Origin: CAXMRP01 sp965216515
Lineage (GTDB): Bacteria > Pseudomonadota > Alphaproteobacteria > Rhizobiales > Afifellaceae
NCBI GenBank assembly: GCA_965216515.1
Contig: OZ244173.1
Location: forward strand, 3,782,001 to 3,846,000
Direction of reading: 5' to 3'
DNA length: 64,000 nucleotides
Shown: positions 32,881 to 41,463 of the stretch, in pieces
Layout of the letters: each line of letters starts with the position of its first letter
Numbering within the stretch: the stretch's first letter is position 1
Program-made: the position numbers and the translations under genes
Notes under the pieces: model-generated
Databases searched by the model: none
What the model saw: the letters and a program-made list of their open reading frames with translations, nothing else
Told to the model about the DNA's origin: nothing

Positions 32881-34154
32881 CCGTCCGTCTCCGTTTCCAT
32901 CAGGTTGCCGATCGCCGGTTTCATCATCGGCCTGCTGTCGACCACGCCGCCGGGCAGGAGCGAGGGAAACTTCGATTGCGCCCACCGCATGAGCTGGATG
33001 GCCGGGCTGCCAAGCAGGAGCCGTGCCGATGGTTGGGTCCACAAAATGTGATCGACCAGATCATTGGGCCGGTAGGCCATGTCTGCGACGCTGTCGCCGT
33101 TGAGATCGACCGCGGGGTGGTCGCTCCAATAGTTGCCGCGTCCGTCTGCGCTCCATTCCAGCCACCGGGTGCCGACATATTTGACCTGCGTCCTGTTGCC
33201 GATGAATGCGTTGCCGGAAATCCGGTTGCGCTCCGAACCGGCCGTGAAGTGAATGCCGATCGGGCAGCCGGAAAAGCCGTTGCCCTGGAGCCGGTTCTTG
33301 TTGGCATTGTACATGAACAGGCACTTTTCGCCGCCATCGCTCACGCGATTGCCGGAAATCAGCGTGTCGTTGACATAGTTCATGAGGATGCCGTGATCGC
33401 GATCCCTGTGCGACCGATTGCCTTCGACCACGAGATCGCGCGAATACATCAGCGCATAGCCGACATGATTGTCCGATGACCGGTTGCCGGCGACCACGCT
33501 GTCGTGGGTGTACATGTAGTGGATGGCGAACCGGAGATCGGAAATCGTGTTGCCGACGAACCGGTTGGTGTGGCTGGTATTGACGAAGATGCCGTCGCGG
33601 CCCTGGCGAATGCGGTTGTTGGACACGACGGTCCCCGGCGCATTCCAGATATAGACGCCGTTGCCGCGGGCGTTCATGCGATGGTCGGTGCGGCCGATGA
33701 TCGTGTTGCCGTCGACTAGCGCGTCGATGCCGCCGTGGATATCGATGCCGTAAAGATTGCCGATGACGCGATTGTCGAGGATCCGGCCGTTCCGCATGCC
33801 CCGGACCACCTTGATGCCGGAATCGAGGCTTTCGTGCGAGGAGCCCGAACCGGAGATTTCCAGACCCGCCACGGTTACGTCATCGGCGCGCACCGTGACG
33901 ACGGTGCCCGAACCGGCGCCGGTGATCTTCGCCCCCGGCCGCCCGATGAGTTCAAGGGGCCGGTCGATCGTGACCGGACCCGCATGGGTGCCGGCCGCGA
34001 TCATCAACCTGTCGCCGGCCGCGGCATGGTCGATTGCCGCCTGCAGGCTCTGCCCGGCGGAGACCGTGATCTCCGCCGCGCCCGCGGTCGGGCCGGCGGC
34101 GCTGAGGACCAGCGCCGCGGCCAGGCCGCATCCTGTGGCAACGCGCCGTGACAC
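32877..34154 (-). CDS. nosD: NosD periplasmic copper-maturation protein
   Basis: A 425-residue secreted right-handed beta-helix protein. A signal peptide (about residues 1-26, ending PTAGAA) is followed by many N-x-I/F-x-GN turn repeats, such as NNRIRQGRDGIFVN, GNTISDLRFAIHYMYTHDS and GNRSHRDRDHGILMNYVND. NosD forms the periplasmic part of the NosDFY complex that passes copper from NosL to NosZ. The start is a GTG 12 bp after nosZ, without a strong ribosome site, which suggests coupling to nosZ translation. Confidence 0.9.
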   Translation of the reverse strand: MSRRVATGCGLAAALVLSAAGPTAGAAEITVSAGQSLQAAIDHAAAGDRLMIAAGTHAGPVTIDRPLELIGRPGAKITGAGSGTVVTVRADDVTVAGLEISGSGSSHESLDSGIKVVRGMRNGRILDNRVIGNLYGIDIHGGIDALVDGNTIIGRTDHRMNARGNGVYIWNAPGTVVSNNRIRQGRDGIFVNTSHTNRFVGNTISDLRFAIHYMYTHDSVVAGNRSSDNHVGYALMYSRDLVVEGNRSHRDRDHGILMNYVNDTLISGNRVSDGGEKCLFMYNANKNRLQGNGFSGCPIGIHFTAGSERNRISGNAFIGNRTQVKYVGTRWLEWSADGRGNYWSDHPAVDLNGDSVADMAYRPNDLVDHILWTQPSARLLLGSPAIQLMRWAQSKFPSLLPGGVVDSRPMMKPAIGNLMETETDG

Positions 34155-34166
34155 GAAGCCGGCCGG

Positions 34167-36110
34167 TCAGCTCGACCGGGGCTCGACGATCATGCGCCCG
34201 CGCATCTCCATGTGCAGGGCATGGCAGAACCACTGGCAATAGTACCAGTGCACGCCCGGCCGGTCGGCCGTGAATGTGGCCGATGCCGTGGCCTGCGGTC
34301 CGATCTCGAAGGCAATGCCGTGATTGCCGAGCGTGAAGCCGTGGGTCAGGTCATCCACGTCATCGAGGTTGGTGATGATCACCGTAACCTCGTCGCCCTG
34401 CTTGACGGTGAACTGCTCGAGGCCGAAGTTCGGCGCCACCGAGGTCATGTAGACCCGCACCTTGTTGCCGTCCCGGATCACCGTATCGTCGGCTTCCAGA
34501 TCGACACCATCCTTCTCCGCCTGGGCCTTTGCCTCTTCCCACATCGGGTCGCCGCGTTCCCAGATCGACGCCGGGTTGACCTTGGAGCGGTGGACCAGGA
34601 TGCAGTCATGCGGCTCCGCGAAGGTCGGGCCATCGTGCACGACCTCCGGCTGGTCCAGCGAAATGTCGATCAGCTGCTCGTTCTCCGGTTTCAGCGGACC
34701 CACATTGATGAAGCGGTCCTTGGAGAACTTGTTGAGCGAGATCAGCCACTTGCCGTCCGCCTCCTTGGTTTCGCCCATGGTCGAGTGGTTGTGTCCGGGC
34801 TGGTACTGGACATCGGTTTTGGCGAGGATCGGATCGACGCTTTCGCCGGCATACTGGCGAACCGCCATGTCCAGGTTCCATTTCGCCATCTGGCTGTCCA
34901 GGAACAGGGTTGTGTAGCAGTTGCCCTGGCCGTCGAACGCGGTGTGGAGCGGTCCCAGGCCCAGTTCCGGCTCGGCGACGACGCATGAGCGCGGATCGGC
35001 GCCGTCAAACACCGCCTCGAACTTGTTGACATCCAGCACCGTAACCGTTGGCGACAGTTTGCCGTTGATGACGATGTGTTTGCCGTCCGGTGCGGTGTTG
35101 CAGCCATGCGGGCTGTTGGGCACCGGCACATAGGCGGTGTATTTGGAGCCATGCCGGCCGTCCAGCACCGGCACGCCGTTGTGCTCGGTATAGTCGCCGG
35201 CTTTGACGCCCTCCTCGATCCGCGCGATGTTGAAGATCACCGCCCAGTCGGTCTCGCTCGACGTCATGTCGGCAAGGGTGACGCCTTCTTCGGAGTTGTA
35301 GCAGGTGGAAACGGCGTATTTGCCCTGATAGTCGGCGTCGCAATTGTCCAGATTGCCGTCGACGATCACCTGCCAGGCGATTTCCATCGTGTCACCGTCG
35401 ATCGCCGTGAAGATCGCGACATACTTTTCCGGATCGTCCAGGATCATGCCGTCGTTGGGCAGCGGGATCCTGTGTTCGCCGTTGGCAAAGACATAGCCGG
35501 TCCGCGGAAATTTCTGCGGACGCAGGCCGTGAATGTCGCTGGCGTTGGGGATCTCGATGACCTTGTCGCATTTCATGACATCGCAGCGCACCCGGGCGAC
35601 ACGGGTGTTCGCCTTGTCGTTCATGAACAGGTAGCGGCCGTCATAGGTGCCGTCGGTGAACGACATGTGTGGATGGTGCAGGTCGCCGTTTTCATAGGTT
35701 TTCAGGCCGCGGGCGGCGAGAAATTCCTTGGTTTCCGGCATCAGGCCGTCGGTCAGCACCTTCAGGCTCTCATTGGTGATGCCCCAGCCGGTTGCGCTGC
35801 AGCGGTTGAACACCGGCACCCGCATCAGTTCACGCATCGACGGCACGCCGATGATGCGCAGTTCGCCGGATTGGCCGGACGACCAGAAGCCGTAATATTC
35901 ATCCAGTTCACCGGGTGCCAGCGCGTGATGCTGGCCGCCGGTCTGGGCGATGGCCTTGCTGGAGCCGCCGGCGCCCATGAGCGCCGTGCCGCCGCCGACA
36001 GCCGCCGCGCCGGCGACCAGCGCCGTGGTCGCCGTGCTGCCCAGGACGCCGCGCCTCGTGATCGGAAGCGCACCCCCTTCGCGATCGGTATCCTTTGGTT
36101 TTCTGGTCAT
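34167..36110 (-). CDS. nosZ: Nitrous-oxide reductase
   Basis: A 647-residue periplasmic enzyme that reduces N2O to N2 in the last step of denitrification. It has a twin-arginine signal (ITRRGVLGSTATTAL), marking the clade I Tat-exported type. A seven-bladed propeller follows, with the CuZ ligands in DLHHPHMSF near residue 140 and further His residues in DIHGLRP and later blades. The C-terminal cupredoxin domain carries the CuA ligands in YYCQWFCHALHMEMRGRM near residue 625. All ligand blocks appear intact, so the enzyme should be active. It lies between nosR and nosD. Confidence 0.96.
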   Translation of the reverse strand: MTRKPKDTDREGGALPITRRGVLGSTATTALVAGAAAVGGGTALMGAGGSSKAIAQTGGQHHALAPGELDEYYGFWSSGQSGELRIIGVPSMRELMRVPVFNRCSATGWGITNESLKVLTDGLMPETKEFLAARGLKTYENGDLHHPHMSFTDGTYDGRYLFMNDKANTRVARVRCDVMKCDKVIEIPNASDIHGLRPQKFPRTGYVFANGEHRIPLPNDGMILDDPEKYVAIFTAIDGDTMEIAWQVIVDGNLDNCDADYQGKYAVSTCYNSEEGVTLADMTSSETDWAVIFNIARIEEGVKAGDYTEHNGVPVLDGRHGSKYTAYVPVPNSPHGCNTAPDGKHIVINGKLSPTVTVLDVNKFEAVFDGADPRSCVVAEPELGLGPLHTAFDGQGNCYTTLFLDSQMAKWNLDMAVRQYAGESVDPILAKTDVQYQPGHNHSTMGETKEADGKWLISLNKFSKDRFINVGPLKPENEQLIDISLDQPEVVHDGPTFAEPHDCILVHRSKVNPASIWERGDPMWEEAKAQAEKDGVDLEADDTVIRDGNKVRVYMTSVAPNFGLEQFTVKQGDEVTVIITNLDDVDDLTHGFTLGNHGIAFEIGPQATASATFTADRPGVHWYYCQWFCHALHMEMRGRMIVEPRSS

Positions 36111-36140
36111 GTCCTTCTCCTTTCGTGAGCTGGTTGGACG

Positions 36141-38312
36141 TTATGCGGGGCCGGCCGCGGTCTTCTCCCGCGCCTTTCCGGCCCTGGCCTGCCGCAGGAA
36201 GGGCTCGCGCCGCTTCCAGATCTTGATGCAGACCGGGCATTTGGTTTTGTGTTGGTAGAGAACCTGGCAGTGCAGGCAGTTGTGGCATTCGTTCGGGTTG
36301 ATTTCGCCGGTCGGGTGAATCGCCTGAACCATGCATTCCTGCGCGCAGCGGTGGCACGGCGCGCCGCATTCCTTGTAGCGCTTCAGCCAGTCGAACATTC
36401 GCATGCGTGCCGGGATGGCCAGCGCCGCGCCGAGCGGGCACAGATAGCGGCAGTAGAACCGTTCCACGAACAGGCCGGCGCCCAGCAGCACGGCGGCATA
36501 GGCGACAAACGGCCAGGAGCGGTTGAATTTCAGGATGATCGCCGTTTTGAACGGCTCCGTCTCCGCATAGGATTCCGCCAGCGGGATGGAGGCGAGCGAT
36601 ACGCCGAACAGGCCCAGGAAAATGATATACTTGATCGACCACAACCGTTCGTGAAGCGCCCACGGCACCTGCCACTGCGGCACGCGGAACAGTTTCGCGA
36701 TTCTGTTCAGCAGCTCCTGCAGGGCCCCGAACGGGCACAGCCAGCCGCAATAGGCGCCACGGCCCCAGAAGATCAGCGCCGCGGCGACCGAGAACCACAG
36801 GATGAAGACAAGCGGGTCGAGCAGGAAAGCGCTCCAGGTGAAGCCGGACTGCAGCGAGCCGGCGAGCGCCATGATGTTGACCACCGAAAGCTGGGCGTTG
36901 GCGTACCAGCCCAGGAACACCAGCGTCACCGACAGGAATCCGATACGGAACCAGTACAGGAAACGCTCCGAGCGGGTGGCGAATAGCTGGAAGAAGAAGA
37001 CACCGGTCAGGACGGCCAGCATGATCGCCAGGCCGGCGATTTCGTAGCGGCGCTTAAGCCAGATTCGCCGCCACAGGGCCGACTGCGCCTGGGCTTCGGT
37101 TTGTTCGGCGGCGTCCTCCGCCGCATGTTCGGTGGCCGCGGGCGCCAGCGTCCGCAGATAGCGGGCCGGCAGCCGATAGGCCAGATCGAAGGTGATGAAC
37201 GATTTCTTGACCGGACCGATCGCCCGTTGCACGAGCAGCTGCAACCGCCAGGGCTCGACCGGATCGAATCCGATCGTCGCCGGGATCCGGAAAATATCGA
37301 GCTCGGGAAAGCTCGGCGCGCCGGCAGCGGCGATCTCGCCCAGCCGCCAATGGTCCTTGTCGGAAAACCGCACGCCCGTGTCGCCCTGGATCAGCTGGAT
37401 GCGGTCGAACAGGCCGCCGCGCACATAGCCCGAACCCTTGAACGAATACCGGCCGCGGCCCATCACCAGGATGGCATGTTCGCCCGGCCCGAGGCGGGCA
37501 AGCAGGTTCCCGTATTCCGCCTCCCCCAGAAGCGCCTTGCCGATGGCCGGAACGGTCACCAGCGCCGTCTTGAGTTCGATATACAGATCCGACGGCGCGC
37601 CCTTTTCCGGTCGTGCCGCCGCTTCCACATGGCCGCCGGCCCGGAACGCCTCGTTGGTCTGGCCGACATCCAGGGTCAGGGCGCCGATCGATCCCTCGCC
37701 GATCAGTCTGCTCCAGCCATCCGGTGCGGTGGCGGCGGCATCGATTTCCTGTTCCGCGCCCGCCTTTTGCGGTGATTTGAGGCCGCCCAGCTCCAGGGCG
37801 CGCGCCACTTTCAGCCCGGCGCGGACAATGGAATCGTCGATGACGATAATCGTCACCGTGGCCCCGGAGATGATTTCCAGGTCATGTCCGGAGCCCTGCT
37901 TTTCCGCTTCCCGTTTCAGATCCAGGCCGGCATATCGCTCCGTGACGGCCTGGATCTTCGATTCCGGAATGCCGATCAGCACGATCGGCTCGGAATGCTC
38001 GACAAGCCGCACGCCGGTGATCACGGCATCCCGGTCGATTGCCACCAGCGTGTGAATGGGCTTTCCCGAATATCCGGTGGTCGAAACAAAATCCGATGTC
38101 AGGAACACCCAGCCCACCACGCCCGATGCGCCGTGAAGCGGCACCACCGGCGGGTTCGCCTCCGGCGCGCCATAAGCGTTTGCGCTGGCGTTGAGATCGG
38201 CCGGTTCCACGGTCTTCAGGAATCCCGGCAGGAGATCACCGGGTGCCGCCTGCGGGTGCTGGCACGAGACAGCGAGCAGGATCACCGCAGCCAGGCAACG
38301 AAACCACCCCAT
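36141..38312 (-). CDS. nosR: NosR, membrane flavo-iron-sulfur protein for N2O reduction
   Basis: A 723-residue inner-membrane protein needed for nosZ expression and electron supply. In order: a signal sequence; a periplasmic FMN-binding domain with SGATVTIIVIDDS around residue 160; several helices from about residue 410; CxxxCP motifs CGWLCPFG and CRYLCPLG on the cytoplasmic side; and two [4Fe-4S] clusters in CGAPCHRCAQEC and CHNCLHCQ near the C terminus. The ATG at 38312 is supported by GGGAGG 7 nt upstream and a proper signal peptide; the frame is open to 38567 but crosses the promoter. The FMN is probably attached by NosX. An NnrR-type box lies 71 bp upstream. Confidence 0.94.
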   Translation of the reverse strand: MGWFRCLAAVILLAVSCQHPQAAPGDLLPGFLKTVEPADLNASANAYGAPEANPPVVPLHGASGVVGWVFLTSDFVSTTGYSGKPIHTLVAIDRDAVITGVRLVEHSEPIVLIGIPESKIQAVTERYAGLDLKREAEKQGSGHDLEIISGATVTIIVIDDSIVRAGLKVARALELGGLKSPQKAGAEQEIDAAATAPDGWSRLIGEGSIGALTLDVGQTNEAFRAGGHVEAAARPEKGAPSDLYIELKTALVTVPAIGKALLGEAEYGNLLARLGPGEHAILVMGRGRYSFKGSGYVRGGLFDRIQLIQGDTGVRFSDKDHWRLGEIAAAGAPSFPELDIFRIPATIGFDPVEPWRLQLLVQRAIGPVKKSFITFDLAYRLPARYLRTLAPAATEHAAEDAAEQTEAQAQSALWRRIWLKRRYEIAGLAIMLAVLTGVFFFQLFATRSERFLYWFRIGFLSVTLVFLGWYANAQLSVVNIMALAGSLQSGFTWSAFLLDPLVFILWFSVAAALIFWGRGAYCGWLCPFGALQELLNRIAKLFRVPQWQVPWALHERLWSIKYIIFLGLFGVSLASIPLAESYAETEPFKTAIILKFNRSWPFVAYAAVLLGAGLFVERFYCRYLCPLGAALAIPARMRMFDWLKRYKECGAPCHRCAQECMVQAIHPTGEINPNECHNCLHCQVLYQHKTKCPVCIKIWKRREPFLRQARAGKAREKTAAGPA

Positions 38313-38382
38313 CACAGGGCCTCCCAGCCCGAAACATTGCCGTTTATGGTTGTTTACTAACGTGCCGGGCCAGCTTCCGTAT

Positions 38383-38396
38383 TTGACATCTGTCAA
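38383..38396. promoter_or_regulatory. NnrR/Dnr-type binding box
   Basis: TTGACATCTGTCAA has inverted TTGAC/GTCAA half-sites with a 4-bp centre and fits the NnrR form TTGNC-N4-GNCAA better than the classical Fnr box. It lies centrally between nosR (start 38312) and the divergent Crp/Fnr gene (start 38461), so it could control both. Confidence 0.75.
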
Positions 38397-38460
38397 TTGA
38401 TGCCGGAATTTCCCGGCGGCGAAAAAACAAACCGGAACGGACAGCAGCGGACAGCACAGA

Positions 38461-39183
38461 ATGCCGGCCAGAATTGCGGAAAACATTGAGTTTGTACGCG
38501 ACACCCCGTTGTTTGAGGATCTGCCCGACGACCAGTTCCGGTCGATCGCGGCGCAGGTTCGAATCACGGACGAGCCGCGCGGCCGGATCCTGTTCCGCCG
38601 TGACGAGCCGGCACGGATTTTTTATCTCGTTCTGGACGGATGGGTGAAAGTCTCTCGCGTCTCCGCCGCCGGCGATGAGGCCATCATCGGTGTCTTTACC
38701 CGCGGCCAGAGTTTTGCCGAAATCGCCGCGCTGGCGGGCGGCGACTATCCGGCCGACGGCGAAACGGTGACGGAGGCCAGGATCGCCGCCATCCCGATCC
38801 GCGCCATCGTCGAAGCGATCGGGCACGATTCCCGCGCCGCGCTCATAATGCTCGCATCCATATCGCGCCATGTCCGCCGTCTGGTCGACGAAATCGAGCA
38901 GATGAAAAGCTATTCCGGGCAGCAGCGGGTGGCTGAATTCCTGATCACCCAGAGTCCGGTCGACCGGGGCGCCAGCACCGTGCGTCTTCCCTACGAAAAG
39001 TCGGTGATCGCCGCGCGGCTCGGCATGAAGGCGGAAAGCCTGTCGCGGGTATTTCAGCGGATGCGGAAGTTCGGCGTTGTCATCAAGCAGGACATGGCGA
39101 TCATCAACGATATCGAGGTTCTGCATGAAGCGGTGAATCAGGACCGCGCGGGCGCCGTGCGAACCGCCAAGACGGGCATATAG
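38461..39183 (+). CDS. Crp/Fnr-family regulator, probable NnrR/Dnr-type nitrogen-oxide sensor
   Basis: A 240-residue regulator with an N-terminal cyclic-nucleotide-like beta-roll (about 15-125; GRILFRRDEPARIFYLVLDG, then GQSFAEIAAL), a dimer helix (SRHVRRLVDEIEQM) and a winged helix (YEKSVIAARLGMKAESLSRVFQRM, about 178-201). The N-terminal cysteines that hold the Fnr [4Fe-4S] cluster are missing, which fits haem/NO-sensing Dnr/NnrR proteins. Divergence from nosR across a matching box indicates control of N2O reductase. The start has only a weak ribosome site. Confidence 0.82.
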   Translation: MPARIAENIEFVRDTPLFEDLPDDQFRSIAAQVRITDEPRGRILFRRDEPARIFYLVLDGWVKVSRVSAAGDEAIIGVFTRGQSFAEIAALAGGDYPADGETVTEARIAAIPIRAIVEAIGHDSRAALIMLASISRHVRRLVDEIEQMKSYSGQQRVAEFLITQSPVDRGASTVRLPYEKSVIAARLGMKAESLSRVFQRMRKFGVVIKQDMAIINDIEVLHEAVNQDRAGAVRTAKTGI

Positions 39184-39291
39184 GCCGGTGCCCGGCATGA
39201 CCCGTGATTGGATATCCCCGGCCGGCGGCAAACAAAGCCGGTTGGCGTGGGCCACATCGCGGTCGATGCGCTGTTTGACCGGGGGCGCGGC

Positions 39292-40281
39292 ATGCCGCAA
39301 CGGGTGAGTTCCAAGGATGTTGCCGCGCTTGCCGGCGTATCGCGCGCCGCCGTCTCGCGCACGTTCGGCAACGGACAGGTCTCCGAGCGCGTGCGTGCCC
39401 GGGTCACCAAGGCCGCCGAGACCCTTGGCTACCGGCCAAATGCCCTTGCCCGGTCGCTGACCGGCAGCGCCACCGACCTGATCGCCGTCATCCTGGCCGA
39501 CAGTCTCAGCACGCACAACAGGCATTTGATCGAGCAACTGGTCGTGGCGATCGCCCGCAATGGCAAACGGTCGCTTGTCGTGCCCGCCGCTGGCGATGAC
39601 GGGATCGACGAATCCGCCCTCAACGCCGCCGACTATCAGGTCGATGCGCTGGTGGTGCTTGGCGGCACCGTGTCGCCGGCCACGGTTGACCGCCTGCGCC
39701 GGGTTGAAGTGCCGCTATTTCTTTACGAGCGGGAGGTCGACGATCCGCGGCTTGAATGCGTGGTTGGCGACAATGCCGCCGGCGGCCGGCTGGCCGCCCG
39801 CTATCTTTTGCGCTGCGGTCACCGGCGCATTGCCTATCTGACGAAGCCGCTGATGACCTATTCCAACCAGGCCCGCCACGACGGCTTTGCCCGTGCCCTG
39901 GCCGAGGACGGCCAGACGATCTATGCCGAAGCCCATGGCGAACAGGGCCATTCCGGCGGTTACAATGCGGCCATGAAGCTGTTCTCGATGGCCGAGCCGC
40001 CGGACGCGGTATTCTGTTTCAACGACGAGATGGCCTTTGGCGCCCTGCAGGCGGCCGCGACGATGAAACTGTCCGTACCCGGCGACGTTGCGATCATCGG
40101 CTATGACAACATTCCGATGTCCGCCTGGCCCGTGTTCGACCTGACGACGATCCACAATTCCATCGACGAGCCGATCCGGATTTTGATGGATCGGATAGTC
40201 GAACGTTTGGCCGGCCAGCCGAACGCACCGGACCCGCACCGGTTTGCGCCGGAGCTGGTGGTGCGCGGTACGACGCTCTGA
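39292..40281 (+). CDS. LacI-family transcriptional regulator
   Basis: A 329-residue repressor with an N-terminal LacI helix-turn-helix (VSSKDVAALAGVSRAAVSRT, about residues 4-23), a hinge (GYRPNALARSL) and a periplasmic-binding-protein-like effector domain containing IGYDNIPMSAWPVFDLTTI. The ATG at 39292 after GGGGGCG gives the standard LacI N terminus; the upstream part of the frame has no homology. It precedes the phosphatase/transporter operon on the same strand. The 18-bp dyad at 40438 in that operon's promoter is its likely operator, and the effector is probably the transported compound. Confidence 0.9.
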   Translation: MPQRVSSKDVAALAGVSRAAVSRTFGNGQVSERVRARVTKAAETLGYRPNALARSLTGSATDLIAVILADSLSTHNRHLIEQLVVAIARNGKRSLVVPAAGDDGIDESALNAADYQVDALVVLGGTVSPATVDRLRRVEVPLFLYEREVDDPRLECVVGDNAAGGRLAARYLLRCGHRRIAYLTKPLMTYSNQARHDGFARALAEDGQTIYAEAHGEQGHSGGYNAAMKLFSMAEPPDAVFCFNDEMAFGALQAAATMKLSVPGDVAIIGYDNIPMSAWPVFDLTTIHNSIDEPIRILMDRIVERLAGQPNAPDPHRFAPELVVRGTTL

Positions 40282-40399
40282 TCAGGCCCTGTTCGCTCGT
40301 GGGGCGAACTACTGTTCACGTTTGCAGCGGCTTTTTCGGGAGGTCCGGTATCAGCCCAATGTGATCCATCTGTGGGTCTTCGGAATTGGATGCAGCGGG

Positions 40400-40428
40400 T
40401 TGATATCTGTCCAATCGGCCCATATAGT
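40400..40428 (+). promoter_or_regulatory. Promoter of the phosphatase/transporter operon
   Basis: TTGATA (40400-40405) and TATAGT (40423-40428) are spaced by exactly 17 bp, close to the sigma-70 consensus, about 60 bp upstream of the phosphatase ATG. The dyad immediately downstream would cover the transcription start. Confidence 0.6.
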
Positions 40429-40437
40429 CAGCGCCAA

Positions 40438-40455
40438 ACTGTACACGCGTACAGT
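40438..40455. promoter_or_regulatory. LacI-type operator dyad
   Basis: ACTGTACACGCGTACAGT has perfect 7-bp inverted arms (ACTGTAC/GTACAGT) around ACGC. It begins 10 bp after the -10 element, where bound repressor would block initiation. The neighbouring LacI-family gene is the obvious candidate regulator. Confidence 0.65.
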
Positions 40456-40485
40456 CAGGAGGGAAGGGTGAAGGGAAGGGGAAGC

Positions 40486-41343
40486 ATGCTCAAGGCCGAT
40501 CTGTCCGACACATCAGGAGCCGCCCCCCTTTCCGGGCTCCGGGACCGGTTCGAATTTGCCCAGGCGGTCGCCCGCGATGCCGGCGGGACCGCGCTGAACT
40601 ACTTTTCCACACGCCAGGATCTGGTCGTCGAGAGCAAGGGGCTCCACGATCGCGTGACGGTGGCCGACCGGGCCGTCGAGCAGGAGATCCGCGAAGCCCT
40701 TGCCGCCCGGTTCCCCGAGGACGGTTTTCTCGGCGAGGAAGCGACCGCGGCCCGGGCGAGCGTCCCGCAGGGGTCCGATATCTGGGTCGTCGATCCGATT
40801 GACGGCACCGACTGTTTCGTGTTCGGCATGCCCAGCTGGTGCGTGTCCATCGCCTGCGTGCGCGACGGTGTCGTGCAGCTCGGCGCCATCTTCGATCCCG
40901 TCCATGACGAGTTGTTTGCCGCCGCCCGCGGCCATGGCGCCTTTCTCAATGGCCAGGCCCTGCGCCTGACGGAACTGGATTCCGTCAATACCGGCCTGGT
41001 CGGCATCGGCCATTCGACCCGGATCGCGCCGGCCACGTCGCTGGCGGCGATGACGCGGCTGGTGGAGTCCGGCGGCATGTACCACCGCTGCGGGTCCGGT
41101 GCGCTGTCGCTGGCCTGGATCGCGTCCGGTCGCCTAGTCGGCTACTATGAGGCGCACATGAACGCCTGGGATTGCCTCGCCGGTCTGGTGCTGATCGAAG
41201 AGGCCGGCGGCTGGACCAACGGCTTTCCTGTCCGTGACGGGCTGCTGACCGGCGGCGAGGTCATCGCCGCCGCGCCCGGACTCGCCGACGCGATGAAATA
41301 TGTTGCGGGACTGGACGGCGCCGGAAATTCGGAACAGTCTTGA
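40486..41343 (+). CDS. Inositol-monophosphatase-family phosphatase
   Basis: A 285-residue Mg-dependent phosphatase. Metal ligands appear in FLGEEATA (about residue 83), VVDPIDGTDCFVFGMPSW (about 103) and the C-terminal AHMNAWDCLAGLVLIEEAGG (about 221). The family hydrolyses inositol phosphates, histidinol phosphate, 3'-phosphoadenosine phosphate or sugar phosphates in the cytoplasm. The ATG at 40486 follows AAGGGGAAGC. It is the first gene of the operon controlled by the LacI-type operator, followed by an AfuABC-like importer. A likely role is removing phosphate from an imported phosphorylated sugar or polyol. Confidence 0.85.
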   Translation: MLKADLSDTSGAAPLSGLRDRFEFAQAVARDAGGTALNYFSTRQDLVVESKGLHDRVTVADRAVEQEIREALAARFPEDGFLGEEATAARASVPQGSDIWVVDPIDGTDCFVFGMPSWCVSIACVRDGVVQLGAIFDPVHDELFAAARGHGAFLNGQALRLTELDSVNTGLVGIGHSTRIAPATSLAAMTRLVESGGMYHRCGSGALSLAWIASGRLVGYYEAHMNAWDCLAGLVLIEEAGGWTNGFPVRDGLLTGGEVIAAAPGLADAMKYVAGLDGAGNSEQS

Positions 41344-41385
41344 CCGCCTGCCGCATCGCGGGGTCCGCGCGCAGCGGGAGGGGCG

Positions 41386-41430
41386 GAAACAGGAAACGTT
41401 GAAACTGGAAATGTTGAAACTGGAAACGTT
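41386..41430. repeat. Three tandem 15-bp repeats before the binding-protein gene
   Basis: Three head-to-tail copies of a 15-bp unit with consensus GAAACTGGAAACGTT lie at 41386, 41401 and 41416, with one mismatch each in the first two. They sit in the 120-bp gap before the transporter binding protein, 33 bp upstream of its ATG. They may bind a regulator or be a slippage-derived array. Confidence 0.8.
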
Positions 41431-41463
41431 TGAGAGTTCGCAAGCAAAAAGGGAGAAACAAAC

